Assembly: GCA_944381485.1 (NCBI GenBank)
Contig: CALWLI010000003.1
Location: 20,671-84,670 of the forward strand
DNA length: 64,000 nt
Origin: an uncultured Lachnospiraceae bacterium
GTDB lineage: Bacteria > Bacillota > Clostridia > Lachnospirales > Lachnospiraceae
Direction: 5' to 3'
A model generated the notes under the pieces. That model worked only from the letters and a program-made list of their open reading frames with translations, made no database searches and had not been told where the DNA came from. A program made the position numbers and the translations under genes. Of the stretch, positions 1-8,766 are shown piece after piece. Positions within the stretch are counted from its first letter, which is position 1. Every line of letters begins with the position of its first letter.

Positions 1-1367
1 AACAGCCTCTCGTTTTCTGTAATACTGTCTTCGCTCAAGCTGTCATTTGCGCCGAGAAGAATGGAGATCATTGAATCTCCGTCTCTTTGGACGAAAATGT
101 AAGCCTGGCCTGTCTGCTTTCCTTGGCATCTCTTCAGACCGACTGTATCTATTGAATAATCTTTAAGCAGATCATAGATTATGTCAGCATCAGCATCGTT
201 GCCTATATTTCCGATAATTGCAGCATTATGGCCCAGTTTAGCTACTCCTAAAGCTTCGTTCAGACATTTGCCTCCGGGATATTTTGAAGAGGAGGGTGTA
301 CTTACAGTTTTACCTGTATGAGGCAGAGTTTCAAAATTCAGATAATTGTCAATATTGATACTTCCGACCACGATCACTTTTTTTGAACGTGATATGTATG
401 GGATATCTATTGACAACTCGTTATCCAAGCTTACATCAATATCAGCACACAAGGAGCTGTAGTCGGAAGCTGCAGTCTTCTTTTTTTCTATTATATCTAC
501 CAAATGCTTCGCAATCTTTTTTCCGAATTCGCGGTGCGGTATTGTAAATGTAGATATGGGAGGGTAGTCGGATTTAATTCTTGTGTCATCTTTGAGAGAA
601 ACAATAGAAACATCATAGGGTGTACTATAATGAAGTTTGTCGAGATCTTCATAAATTTTTAATGCCAGACCATAATGTGAAATAACAAGTCCGCTTATTC
701 TGTGCCCTGTGATTTTTCCCATCGGAAAATTGTCGGTACAATCTCCGGCTATTTCTATTACAGATTCCTCATCAAAATTAACTCCATTTTCAAAAAGACA
801 TTTTTTGTATCCCTTAAGAAAACCGGAAGTTCTTATCCCGGGGCTGATCAGGCATGCTATGTCTTCATGGCCCTTATTTATAAGAGCCTCTGTCGCTTTG
901 TAGCCGATGTTCTCATAATTAATGTTTAAGGCTCCGGGGGCATCAAAGTTAATGATTTGATAGGGTACAGATGACGAACTCAGTTTTTTTTCATTGTCGA
1001 GATCTACAGGTTCCCACAGTATCCCGTCAACATTTTTGGAACTTAATACTGATATGTTTTTCAGCTCGGCTTCCGGGGAGTTTTTGCTTTCGCAAATGAC
1101 AACAGAGTATCCCAATTCTCCTGCAGTATCCAGAATGCCGGTCAAAGTCATAGATATATCAAAAGTATTTCTGAATATTACTCCTATGGACAAAGATTTG
1201 GTGCCGGAAGAGATCATGGAAGAGTAGGGTGTGTAATTGTATTCCTTTGCTATCTTAAGCACATGCTCTCTTGTCTCGGCGCTAATGCTGTCATCCTTTT
1301 TATTCATTATTTTTGAAACTGTGGAAGCGGATACGCCGGCAAGCTTTGCTATTTCTTTAATAGTCAT
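1..1367 (-). CDS. LacI-type repressor fused to a PfkB/ribokinase domain (3' end outside window)
   Basis: The minus-strand frame is open from the ATG at 1367 to the window edge (455 codons), so the gene is partial. The start has a GAGGG ribosome site. Residues 1-50 are a LacI helix-turn-helix (TIKEIAKLAGVSASTVSKIM), and about 60-320 resemble the LacI sugar-binding core. From about residue 330 the protein becomes a ribokinase: VIVVGSINID, then the PGGKCLNEA sugar-binding motif, IIGNIGNDAD and ILLGAND. The catalytic DTxxAGD segment would lie beyond the edge. It is divergent from the nup operon, so it probably represses it. The domains are seen directly; a role as a ribose-sensing and ribose-phosphorylating regulator is inference. 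Confidence 0.9.
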   Translation of the reverse strand, partial: MTIKEIAKLAGVSASTVSKIMNKKDDSISAETREHVLKIAKEYNYTPYSSMISSGTKSLSIGVIFRNTFDISMTLTGILDTAGELGYSVVICESKNSPEAELKNISVLSSKNVDGILWEPVDLDNEKKLSSSSVPYQIINFDAPGALNINYENIGYKATEALINKGHEDIACLISPGIRTSGFLKGYKKCLFENGVNFDEESVIEIAGDCTDNFPMGKITGHRISGLVISHYGLALKIYEDLDKLHYSTPYDVSIVSLKDDTRIKSDYPPISTFTIPHREFGKKIAKHLVDIIEKKKTAASDYSSLCADIDVSLDNELSIDIPYISRSKKVIVVGSINIDNYLNFETLPHTGKTVSTPSSSKYPGGKCLNEALGVAKLGHNAAIIGNIGNDADADIIYDLLKDYSIDTVGLKRCQGKQTGQAYIFVQRDGDSMISILLGANDSLSEDSITENERL

Positions 1368-1398
1368 ATTTTCCCTCAAAAACTTTGATTTTGATGAT

Positions 1399-1427
1399 AT
1401 TATATAGCATTAAGAAAAAAAAAGAAA
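1399..1427 (-). promoter_or_regulatory. Putative promoter of the LacI-ribokinase gene
   Basis: On the minus strand TATAAT (1399-1404) lies 17 nt from a weak -35 TTTCTT (1422-1427), about 32 nt upstream of the ATG. The -10 is perfect and the -35 poor, as might suit a regulator expressed at low level. Confidence 0.45.
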
Positions 1428-1509
1428 TAGTGAAAAACATAGTGCACAAAAAGGATAGATTGATTTTATTGAAATATCACAAAATTATACACCACCCCAT
1501 CTATTAAAG

Positions 1510-1539
1510 TTGACAAATGCGGTTTATCCTATATATAAT
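1510..1539 (+). promoter_or_regulatory. Promoter of the nup operon
   Basis: TTGACA (1510-1515), an 18-nt spacer and TATAAT (1534-1539) match the sigma-A consensus completely. The transcript would start near 1546, giving a 5' UTR of about 57 nt. No riboswitch-like structure is visible in it. Confidence 0.8.
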
Positions 1540-1555
1540 TAGAATAAGAAAAATG

Positions 1556-1572
1556 TTTCGGAAAATATTTTC
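1556..1572 (+). promoter_or_regulatory. Candidate operator downstream of the nup promoter
   Basis: TTTCGGAAA (1556-1564) is symmetric about a G, and the adjacent GAAAATATTTTC (1561-1572) is a perfect 12-bp palindrome. Both lie just downstream of the predicted start site, where LacI-type repressors often bind. AT-rich palindromes arise easily by chance, so this is only a candidate. Confidence 0.35.
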
Positions 1573-1602
1573 TTAACAAAAACACACAAAGGGAGGTTGA
1601 AT

Positions 1603-2733
1603 ATGTTTAAGAAAAAACTTAGCGCATTTTTAGCACTGGCACTTGCATCCGCAATGCTTGTAGGATGCGGAGCGTCAGGAAACGACAGCGCACAGGCTGA
1701 GGGAGCGGCTGAGACTGATGACAGCAAGCCCTCGTTCGTGTTTGTCTGCACAGGTCAGCTTGGAGACAAATCTTTCAATGACTCTGCGAATGCAGGAATA
1801 GAGGAGATAGCAGCTTCTCTCGGATGTGAAACCAGAGTTATAGAGGTAGGAAGAGACCAGACTAAATGGGAACCCACCTTCCAGGATCTTGCTGAAGAGG
1901 GAGAATATGATGTAATTATTTCAAACGGTTCTTCTTCGATAGAGACTATTCAGAAGGTTGCGGAGGAATTCCCTGAGCAGAAGTTCGTTGCATTTGACTG
2001 CACTATAGAGAATGATAAGTACCCTAATTTGTATGCTATAAGCTACAAGCAGAATGAGGGTTCATATCTTGCAGGTGTTCTTGCAGCTCTTGTAACCAAG
2101 TCAGATATGGAGAATGCCAATGCTGATAACAAGATAGGATTTATTGGAGGATCAGAGCATCCTATTATAACAGACTTCCTTGTAGGATACATTGCCGGAG
2201 CTAAGTCCGTTGACCCTGATATAAAGGTTTATGTGTCATACATAGGCTCATGGGATGATACCGCAAAAGGTAAGGAAACAGCGATCGCACAGTATAATCA
2301 GGGTGTTGACATTATATTCCCCGCAGCTGAGCAGGCAGGTCTCGGATGTGTAGAGGCGGCAGTTGAGATGGACAAGTACATCATCGGAGTTGATTCTGAT
2401 CAGTCAATGCTCTTTGCCGGAGTTGATGAGGATAAGGCGAACGTTATTCTTACATCAGTTCTCAAGAATGTCGGTGATTCACTTGTCAGAATGGCAAATA
2501 TGGAGATTGAGGGAACCGTGCCTTGGGGAAGCTATGAGGAACTCGGAATAGCTGAGAACGGAGCAGGCATTGCTGATAATGAGTATTTCCAGAAGAATGT
2601 ACCTGACGATATCAAGTCAGTTATTGAGGAGAAGAAGCAGGAAGTTATAGACGGAAATGTAGAGATACCTACAGCACTTGGCGATGCTGATCAGGCTGAG
2701 GTTCAGGCTCTTATTGATTCTGTAGCACCGTAA
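1603..2733 (+). CDS. nupN: BMP-family nucleoside-binding lipoprotein of an ABC importer
   Basis: 376 aa. A lipoprotein signal peptide (MFKKKLSAFLALALASA) ends in the lipobox LVGC, with Cys22 the lipidated residue, followed by a low-complexity linker. The mature part matches the BmpA/PnrA family: GQLGDKSFNDSA near the N-terminus, then IGFIGG and FPAAEQAG. This family binds purine and pyrimidine nucleosides outside the membrane (B. subtilis NupN, T. pallidum PnrA). The ATG at 1603 was preferred to the in-frame TTG at 1597 because GGGAGG (1591-1596) lies 6 nt upstream of the ATG. It is the first gene of the nup operon. The exact nucleoside cannot be told from the sequence. Confidence 0.93.
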   Translation: MFKKKLSAFLALALASAMLVGCGASGNDSAQAEGAAETDDSKPSFVFVCTGQLGDKSFNDSANAGIEEIAASLGCETRVIEVGRDQTKWEPTFQDLAEEGEYDVIISNGSSSIETIQKVAEEFPEQKFVAFDCTIENDKYPNLYAISYKQNEGSYLAGVLAALVTKSDMENANADNKIGFIGGSEHPIITDFLVGYIAGAKSVDPDIKVYVSYIGSWDDTAKGKETAIAQYNQGVDIIFPAAEQAGLGCVEAAVEMDKYIIGVDSDQSMLFAGVDEDKANVILTSVLKNVGDSLVRMANMEIEGTVPWGSYEELGIAENGAGIADNEYFQKNVPDDIKSVIEEKKQEVIDGNVEIPTALGDADQAEVQALIDSVAP

Positions 2734-2775
2734 ATATAATCAGCAGGTTTTCAGTTTAATAATGAAACTAAAACT

Positions 2776-2826
2776 GCAGGCGCCGGGGGGCTGCTTTCGG
2801 ACAGCCCTTCGGCACCTGCTTTTTTT
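2776..2826 (+). terminator. Hairpin with T-run between nupN and nupO (attenuator)
   Basis: GCAGG (2776-2780) pairs with CCTGC (2815-2819), with GC-rich inner pairing, followed by seven Ts. Such a partial terminator after a binding-protein gene usually keeps the lipoprotein more abundant than the ATPase and permeases. Confidence 0.75.
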
Positions 2827-2861
2827 ATAGGCTAAATGTATAGAGTAACGGAGAGTTGACT

Positions 2862-4394
2862 ATGGAAAATGAAATTTTACGAATGGAGCATATAACTAAA
2901 GTATATCCAAACGGTGTCATGGCCAACAAGGATGTAAATCTCAGTGTTAAAGAGGGGGAGATACATGCCCTGATGGGAGAAAACGGTGCGGGAAAAAGTA
3001 CCTTGATGAAGATACTGTTTGGTGACGAAGAGGCCACAGAAGGAAAAGTTTGGTATAAAGGCGAAGAACTTAAGGTAAAAAATGCTTCCGATGCTATTAA
3101 AAAAGGGATTGGAATGGTGCATCAGCATTTCATGCTTGTAGATTCTCTTCGCGTATACGAAAATGTTGTCCTGGGTATGGAACCTAAAAAAGGTATAATG
3201 ACAGATTCTAAGGAAGCGATCCGCTTGGTGCAAGAAACCGCGGATAAGTACAACCTTAAAGTAGATCCGATGGCTGTGGTAGGGGACATATCTGTAGGAC
3301 AAAAACAGAAAGTAGAGATATTGAAGGTCCTTTTGAGAGGAGCAAAGCTCCTTATACTTGATGAGCCGACAGCCGTCCTCACTCCCCAAGAGACGCAGGA
3401 ATTGTTTGAACAGCTCCTCATGCTTAAGAAAAACGGACATACAATTATATTTATATCGCACAAAATTCGTGAGGTAATGCAGATATGCGACAATCTTACA
3501 GTTCTCAGAGGAGGAAAGACAGTTGGATCCATGGAAGTGAGAAATGCCACAGAAGAGGGTATCTCACATTTCATGGTAGGTAGAGACGTAGTCTTAAGGG
3601 TGAACAAGAAGCCTGCCGAATTTGGAGACGTTCTACTAAATGTAAAAAATCTTAATTATACTAATAAAGAGGGACGAAAGCTCCTTGACAATGTCAGCTT
3701 TAAGATAAGAAAAGGCCAGATCCTTGGCGTGGCAGGAGTTGAGGGAAATGGCCAGAATGAATTGGCCGAAGCTATATTCGGCTTTTATCCCGATGCAACA
3801 GGCAGCATAATGTTTGAGGGAAATGAGCTTCTGGGGAAGAGTATTAAAATGATAAGGAAAAACGGGCTTTCTTATATTCCTGAGGACAGGATAAAAACAG
3901 GAGCTGCCGGGAACCTTCCTATCTGGGCAAATTTGATTGCAGATACTATAGACACAAACGAACTTAAGAAAAACGGACTGTTGGATTACAAGAAAATACA
4001 TGAGAGAGGCAAGGAGCTTATCGAAGACTTTGCTATTCTTTGCAAGAATGATGAACAGCTTGCGGGAATGCTTTCAGGCGGTAACATGCAGAAAGTGGTA
4101 GTGGCAAGAGAATTTTCGTCAGATCCTAAGCTTTTGATAGCAAATCAGCCAACAAGAGGAATAGATGTCGGAGCTAATGAATTTATATGGAAAAAGATAG
4201 TTGAACAAAGAGACGCAGGAAAGGGAGTAATGTTGGTTTCGGCTGATTTGAACGAGATTATGGAACTTTCAGACAGTATTTTAGTAATGTGTGACGGACA
4301 TGTTGCTGCATACTTTGAGGATGCGTCTTCAGTAACAGAATTTGAACTTGGAAATTATATGCTGGGACTTAAGAGACAGGAGGATGTTGAATAA
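2862..4394 (+). CDS. nupO: Nucleoside ABC importer ATPase (duplicated ABC domains)
   Basis: 510 aa with two fused ABC domains, as in RbsA/NupO. The first has Walker A GENGAGKST, signature ISVGQKQ and Walker B LLILDEPTAVL. The second has a divergent P-loop (GVEGNGQNEL), which is normal for the second domain of this family, and signature LSGGNMQK. It energises uptake through NupP/NupQ on the cytoplasmic face. The ATG at 2862 was chosen over the TTG at 2856 because of spacing to the GGAGAG ribosome site. The stop overlaps the nupP start as TAATG, indicating translational coupling. Confidence 0.93.
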   Translation: MENEILRMEHITKVYPNGVMANKDVNLSVKEGEIHALMGENGAGKSTLMKILFGDEEATEGKVWYKGEELKVKNASDAIKKGIGMVHQHFMLVDSLRVYENVVLGMEPKKGIMTDSKEAIRLVQETADKYNLKVDPMAVVGDISVGQKQKVEILKVLLRGAKLLILDEPTAVLTPQETQELFEQLLMLKKNGHTIIFISHKIREVMQICDNLTVLRGGKTVGSMEVRNATEEGISHFMVGRDVVLRVNKKPAEFGDVLLNVKNLNYTNKEGRKLLDNVSFKIRKGQILGVAGVEGNGQNELAEAIFGFYPDATGSIMFEGNELLGKSIKMIRKNGLSYIPEDRIKTGAAGNLPIWANLIADTIDTNELKKNGLLDYKKIHERGKELIEDFAILCKNDEQLAGMLSGGNMQKVVVAREFSSDPKLLIANQPTRGIDVGANEFIWKKIVEQRDAGKGVMLVSADLNEIMELSDSILVMCDGHVAAYFEDASSVTEFELGNYMLGLKRQEDVE

Positions 4395-5476
4395 TGAAAA
4401 ACAAGAAACCTCTATCCGGTTATATAGAAATGTTCAGAATGATGCTTGCAATTTTTATCTCTTTGTTGATAGTATTTGCCATCATTTTGCTTATAAGTGA
4501 AGAGCCTTTGGATGCTCTTGGAGATTTTGTTTTCGGACCTTTAACAAGCCTGAGACGTTTTGGAAATGTTATAGAGGGAATGACACCTCTTATGTTTACG
4601 GGACTTGCTGTAATTATCCTCTTCAAACCGGGACTTTTCAACCTTTCTATGGAGGGTTCATTCTTTATGGGAATGGTTGCAGCTTGCGGAGCATCTCTTG
4701 TTTTCGGCCTTCCCGGAAAGATCAACCTTATTGCAGCTATGGCTTTTGCAGCCTTAGTAGGTGGAGTTGTTTGCCTTATACCGGGTGTGCTTAAGGTAAA
4801 AGCGCATGCCAACGAGCTTGTTACCTCCCTCATGATAAACTACATATGTTTGTACTTCGGATTATACGTAATAAACGAGTTTTTCTATGATCCTACACAG
4901 AACTCCAGCTATTCATATAAGTTTCCTGAAGGAACAGTGCTGGAGAATATAATTGACGGAACAAGAGTAAATCAGGGAACGATTCTTGCTATAATCACGG
5001 TTGTGCTGATTTGGTTTTTGGTAAACAAGACCTCATTCGGATTCAAGGCTAATTTGGTCGGTGAGAATAATAATATGGCTGATTACTGTGGTGTAAAATC
5101 GGGAAAGATTATTATTATCACTCAGTTTGTGGGAGGCATCTTGGCAGGATTCGGAGGAGCGGCACATCTTTTCGGTATGTTTGAAAGATTCCAGTATTCA
5201 GCACTCCCCGGATACGGATGGGATGGAGTGCTCATTGCGATAGTTGCAAAACATAAAGTTCAATATGTTCCTTTTGCAGCTCTGTTCCTCTCATATTTGA
5301 GGATCGGTGCGGATATAATGTCAAGGAATTCGAACATTCCTTTCGAGATAGTCAATATCATTCAGGCGGTAATGGTTCTTCTGATCTCAGCAACAGCGAT
5401 ACTGAGCGGTGTTAAGAAGAAACTGATAATCAAAGAGACCAGGGCCCTGGAAGCTGCGAAGGAAGGAGGAAGATAA
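4394..5476 (+). CDS. nupP: Nucleoside ABC importer permease 1
   Basis: 360 aa, highly hydrophobic, with about eight to ten membrane segments of the BPD_transp_2 type used by RbsC and NupP. Typical stretches are GLAVIILFKPGLFNLSMEG and the coupling region NMADYCGVKSGKI. NupP proteins are longer than NupQ and have an extracellular insertion (here around NEFFYDPTQNSSYSYKF), which fits. It overlaps nupO by 1 nt, and nupQ follows one base after its stop. It should form a heterodimeric membrane channel with NupQ. Confidence 0.92.
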   Translation: MKNKKPLSGYIEMFRMMLAIFISLLIVFAIILLISEEPLDALGDFVFGPLTSLRRFGNVIEGMTPLMFTGLAVIILFKPGLFNLSMEGSFFMGMVAACGASLVFGLPGKINLIAAMAFAALVGGVVCLIPGVLKVKAHANELVTSLMINYICLYFGLYVINEFFYDPTQNSSYSYKFPEGTVLENIIDGTRVNQGTILAIITVVLIWFLVNKTSFGFKANLVGENNNMADYCGVKSGKIIIITQFVGGILAGFGGAAHLFGMFERFQYSALPGYGWDGVLIAIVAKHKVQYVPFAALFLSYLRIGADIMSRNSNIPFEIVNIIQAVMVLLISATAILSGVKKKLIIKETRALEAAKEGGR

Positions 5477-5477
5477 T

Positions 5478-6398
5478 ATGAGTATTTTAGAAATCATTTT
5501 TTCAAGTGACTTTTTCTTTACTTCCATAAGGCTGATGACCCCGATATTATTTGCCGCTTTGGCATGTATGACCTTCTCTAAAGGAGGAATAGACCCGATA
5601 GGAACAGAGGGTATAATGCTTCTGTGTGCCTTGGCAGGCCCTGTAGGTGGATATTTTACAGGCAATGCTGTTGGTGGAGTTCTGACGGCTATGGTTGTTG
5701 GTGTTCTGATGGCCTTTGTGTTTGGTTATTTCACATTGATATTGGACACAAACCCTGTACTTGCAGGTATAGCACTTAATACCTTTTCAGGAGGATTGAC
5801 GATATTCCTGACTTATTACTTGACAGGCAACAAAGGATCAACTCAGAGCCTCAACAGCCCTGTTGTACCTAATATCGATATTCCTCTTATAGAGAATATA
5901 CCTGTTGTAGGTGCAATAGTATCGGGACACAGTATACTGACTTATGTAAGTTTGATACTTGTTGTGCTTCTTACATTATTCTTCTGGAAAACCCCTTATG
6001 GAGTACGAATAAGGGCGGTTGGAGAAAACGAAAAGTCGGCAGCTTCTGTCGGTGTTAATATAATGAAATATAAGTACATATCGCTGCTTATTGCAGGATG
6101 TCTGGCAGGGCTTGGCGGAGCTTATATGTCTATGAGCTATGTATCTATGTTTTCAAGAGATATGATAGCAGGCCGTGGTTGGATCGGTATGGCTGCAGAA
6201 TCCATGGGATTCGGAATTCCTTGGAGAATTACGGGAAGCGTATTTATCTTCGGTATGGCAGATTCACTTGCCATAAGACTCCAGATGCTTAATCTGCCTA
6301 CTCAGCTTATATCATGCATACCCTATGTTGTGACAATAATAGCCATATCCATATATTCATGGCAGAGAAGCAAGGTAAAGAAGAAAAAGGCAGAGTAA
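5478..6398 (+). CDS. nupQ: Nucleoside ABC importer permease 2
   Basis: 306 aa, BPD_transp_2 permease and partner of NupP. Family marks are KGGIDPIGTEGIML near the N-terminus, the long hydrophobic segments, and GVRIRAVGENEKSAASVGV, the cytoplasmic coupling helix that contacts the ATPase. The C-terminus is basic (SKVKKKK). It completes the NupNOPQ set, so the importer looks intact. The next gene begins after 27 nt with its own AAGGAG ribosome site, which suggests one transcript. Confidence 0.92.
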   Translation: MSILEIIFSSDFFFTSIRLMTPILFAALACMTFSKGGIDPIGTEGIMLLCALAGPVGGYFTGNAVGGVLTAMVVGVLMAFVFGYFTLILDTNPVLAGIALNTFSGGLTIFLTYYLTGNKGSTQSLNSPVVPNIDIPLIENIPVVGAIVSGHSILTYVSLILVVLLTLFFWKTPYGVRIRAVGENEKSAASVGVNIMKYKYISLLIAGCLAGLGGAYMSMSYVSMFSRDMIAGRGWIGMAAESMGFGIPWRITGSVFIFGMADSLAIRLQMLNLPTQLISCIPYVVTIIAISIYSWQRSKVKKKKAE

Positions 6399-6425
6399 AG
6401 TTTAACTGAAAGGAGCTTTATAAAT

Positions 6426-7850
6426 ATGAAAGCGTGGATGTACGAGAGAGAATTGACAGATAATGCAGTTCCACCGGAGCCCTCAGAAGACAATGAAGAG
6501 GCTTGGGACAGCTATGTGAGAGAGGGAAGGGCTTCAGACAACAAGCTTTTTAATGATTGGATAAGTGAGGTACCCGGGTCTAAAGCTCCCTGCGATGTAG
6601 TCACAGCCGCTGTTCAAAGCATGTATAACAGAGGATATGATGTATCTGAAGCTGAAAAATATCTGGATGAGGGGCTTAAGGCGGCACGAGAGAAAAACGG
6701 TGCTGCGCTTCAAGTACTGACTGCAAAGGTATACAAAGCCCTGAACAACGCAAAAAAGAGAGTCGGAAATCAGTATGATAATTTTACTGAATATAGAGAC
6801 TTTTCTCAGATAAAGGAATCAATGAACTTTCCTGAGCCTTGTAATTATGATGTGGATTCAGATGACTTCAGAGAGAAAATTAAGGCAGGATGGTGGGGAC
6901 AACTTATAGGCGGATGCCTTGGTACGCAGATAGAGGGATACACAACCAAAAAGATAAGAGAGAAATTTGGAGATGTCAGAGAATATCTCAGAAAGCCTGA
7001 AACATATAATGACGATATAACATATGAACTGGCTTATTTGGATGTATTTGTAAATAAGGGATATTCAGTTACTTCAGAGGATGTGGCTTTTGCTTGGCTG
7101 GAGCTTATATCCGACGGATATTCAGCGGAGAGGACTGCGCTTGAAAATCTCAGAAAAGGTATAATGCCCCCTGAAAGCGGCAGGTTTTGTAATTATTTCA
7201 GTGATTGGATAGGAGCCCAGATGCGCACACCTATTCATGGAATGTTAGCTCCGGGAAATCCGATACTTGCTGCAAGACTTGCGGCGGATGATAGCGTGGT
7301 ATCCCATTCCAACAATGGCGTTTTAGGAGGGGTCTTTAATGCTCTGTTGACTTCTCTTGCCTTCACTGAAAAAGATATCAGAACTTTGCTTACGAAAGCT
7401 ATAGAAATGCTTCCTCATGACAGTGAATACTATGAAGTAGTAAGCAGCACTCTTCATATGTGTAAATCCGGCGATAACTGGGAGGATGTATGGAGAGAGT
7501 GCGAGGACAAATACAAGGAATATAATTGGATTCACGCGTATCCTAACGCAGCGGCAGAGGTGATAGCTCTATGGTACGGCAATATGGATTTTAATGAGAC
7601 TTGTAGAATAATTGCTACAGAAGGACAGGATGTTGATTGCTCGGCCGCTCCGATTTTAAATGCACTTGCTATAATTATCGGTCTTGATAAAATTGAAGAG
7701 AGGTGGATAAAACCTATAGGAGATGTTGTGCTCACTACAATGCGCAGGATGCAGGAGATCAAAATAGAGGAGCTTTGTGAGATGACAACAGAATCTGTTC
7801 GCAGTGCGCTCAAAAAATCAGGTAAGAAAGGCGTGTTTGAGTTATGTTAA
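6426..7850 (+). CDS. ADP-ribosylglycohydrolase (ARH)-family protein with N-terminal extension
   Basis: 474 aa. The ARH fold begins at about residue 150 with KAGWWGQLIGGCLG. The metal-site motifs are present: NDD at 195-197 (usually TDD) and DVD at 402-404 within EGQDVDCSAAP (usually GxDxDT), plus SHSNNGVLGG. ARH enzymes use two Mg ions to cleave ribosyl bonds. The first 150 residues are acidic and helical and not part of the ARH core; I do not recognise them. The gene overlaps ribokinase by 7 nt and follows nupQ. Family is firm; a role in cleaving imported nucleosides or ADP-ribose-like compounds is inference. Confidence 0.85.
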   Translation: MKAWMYERELTDNAVPPEPSEDNEEAWDSYVREGRASDNKLFNDWISEVPGSKAPCDVVTAAVQSMYNRGYDVSEAEKYLDEGLKAAREKNGAALQVLTAKVYKALNNAKKRVGNQYDNFTEYRDFSQIKESMNFPEPCNYDVDSDDFREKIKAGWWGQLIGGCLGTQIEGYTTKKIREKFGDVREYLRKPETYNDDITYELAYLDVFVNKGYSVTSEDVAFAWLELISDGYSAERTALENLRKGIMPPESGRFCNYFSDWIGAQMRTPIHGMLAPGNPILAARLAADDSVVSHSNNGVLGGVFNALLTSLAFTEKDIRTLLTKAIEMLPHDSEYYEVVSSTLHMCKSGDNWEDVWRECEDKYKEYNWIHAYPNAAAEVIALWYGNMDFNETCRIIATEGQDVDCSAAPILNALAIIIGLDKIEERWIKPIGDVVLTTMRRMQEIKIEELCEMTTESVRSALKKSGKKGVFELC

Positions 7851-8737
7851 AAATACTGAATTTCGGCTCATTAAACATAGACTACACATACAAAGTTCCT
7901 CATTTTGTCCGGAAGGGTGAGACTATTTCATCCAAGGGCCTCAGTTTGTCTACGGGTGGAAAAGGACTTAACCAATCTGTTGCTCTGGGAAAGGCGGGAG
8001 CAAAAGTTTACCATGCGGGATGTATCGGGACAGACGGAGAATTTCTTCTCGATGTTATGAAAGATGCAGGGGTCAATACGGATTTTGTTTATGTCAATAA
8101 GGATGTTCGCACCGGAAATGCAATAATACAAAATGATGACGATGGCGATAACTGTATCATTCTATACGGGGGAGCAAACCAATCCATAGAAAAGGGGCAG
8201 ATCGATAAAGTCCTTGAGAACTTTGGTGAAGGGGATTATCTGGTACTCCAAAATGAGATCAATAATATAAGCTATATTATCGATAAAGCTCATGAAAAAA
8301 ACATGACAATAGTGCTTAATCCTTCTCCAATGGATGAGAAAATAGAAGAACTCCCTCTTGAAAAGATCAACTGGTTTGTTTTGAATGAGATTGAGGCCTC
8401 ACAATTTACAGGAGTTGATGCATCTGACAAGGACAGGCTTGTTGAAGAAATGCACAAAAGATTCCCGAAAGCGAAATTCGTTTTGACCTTCGGCTCCGAG
8501 GGAGCTTGCTGTTTTGAGGGGACAAAGACAGTTATACAGAAGGCTTATATTACAAAAGCTGTGGATACTACAGCTGCAGGGGACACTTTTGAAGGTTATT
8601 TTTTGGCCGGAATAGTAAAGTCTATTCCTGTGGAAGAAGCCCTCAAACTTGCATCCAAGGCGGCATCGATAGCTGTGTCGAGGCCGGGAGCGGCTTTTTC
8701 CATTCCTACAATTGAAGAGGTAGAAAGAGCCTTTTAA
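7844..8737 (+). CDS. rbsK: Ribokinase (PfkB family)
   Basis: 297 aa, the usual ribokinase length. It shows NFGSLNIDYTY at the N-terminus, STGGKGLNQSVALGKAG (first PfkB signature, sugar binding), the NPSPMDEK segment, FVLNEIEAS, and DTTAAGDTFEGYF (second signature, with the catalytic Asp in AAGD). It phosphorylates ribose at O5 with ATP, feeding the pentose phosphate route. The ATG lies inside the end of the ARH gene (7-nt overlap), so the two are translationally coupled, which fits ribose release followed by phosphorylation. Another PfkB sugar substrate cannot be excluded. Confidence 0.88.
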   Translation: MLKILNFGSLNIDYTYKVPHFVRKGETISSKGLSLSTGGKGLNQSVALGKAGAKVYHAGCIGTDGEFLLDVMKDAGVNTDFVYVNKDVRTGNAIIQNDDDGDNCIILYGGANQSIEKGQIDKVLENFGEGDYLVLQNEINNISYIIDKAHEKNMTIVLNPSPMDEKIEELPLEKINWFVLNEIEASQFTGVDASDKDRLVEEMHKRFPKAKFVLTFGSEGACCFEGTKTVIQKAYITKAVDTTAAGDTFEGYFLAGIVKSIPVEEALKLASKAASIAVSRPGAAFSIPTIEEVERAF

Positions 8738-8766
8738 TAAAGAACTGACAGGAGGCGTAATTCGGA

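Noticed and set aside
1368-1602. Purine or other nucleoside-type riboswitch before nupN
   Set aside because: The predicted 5' UTR is only about 57 nt and no aptamer-like stems were visible; a repressor gene is adjacent instead.
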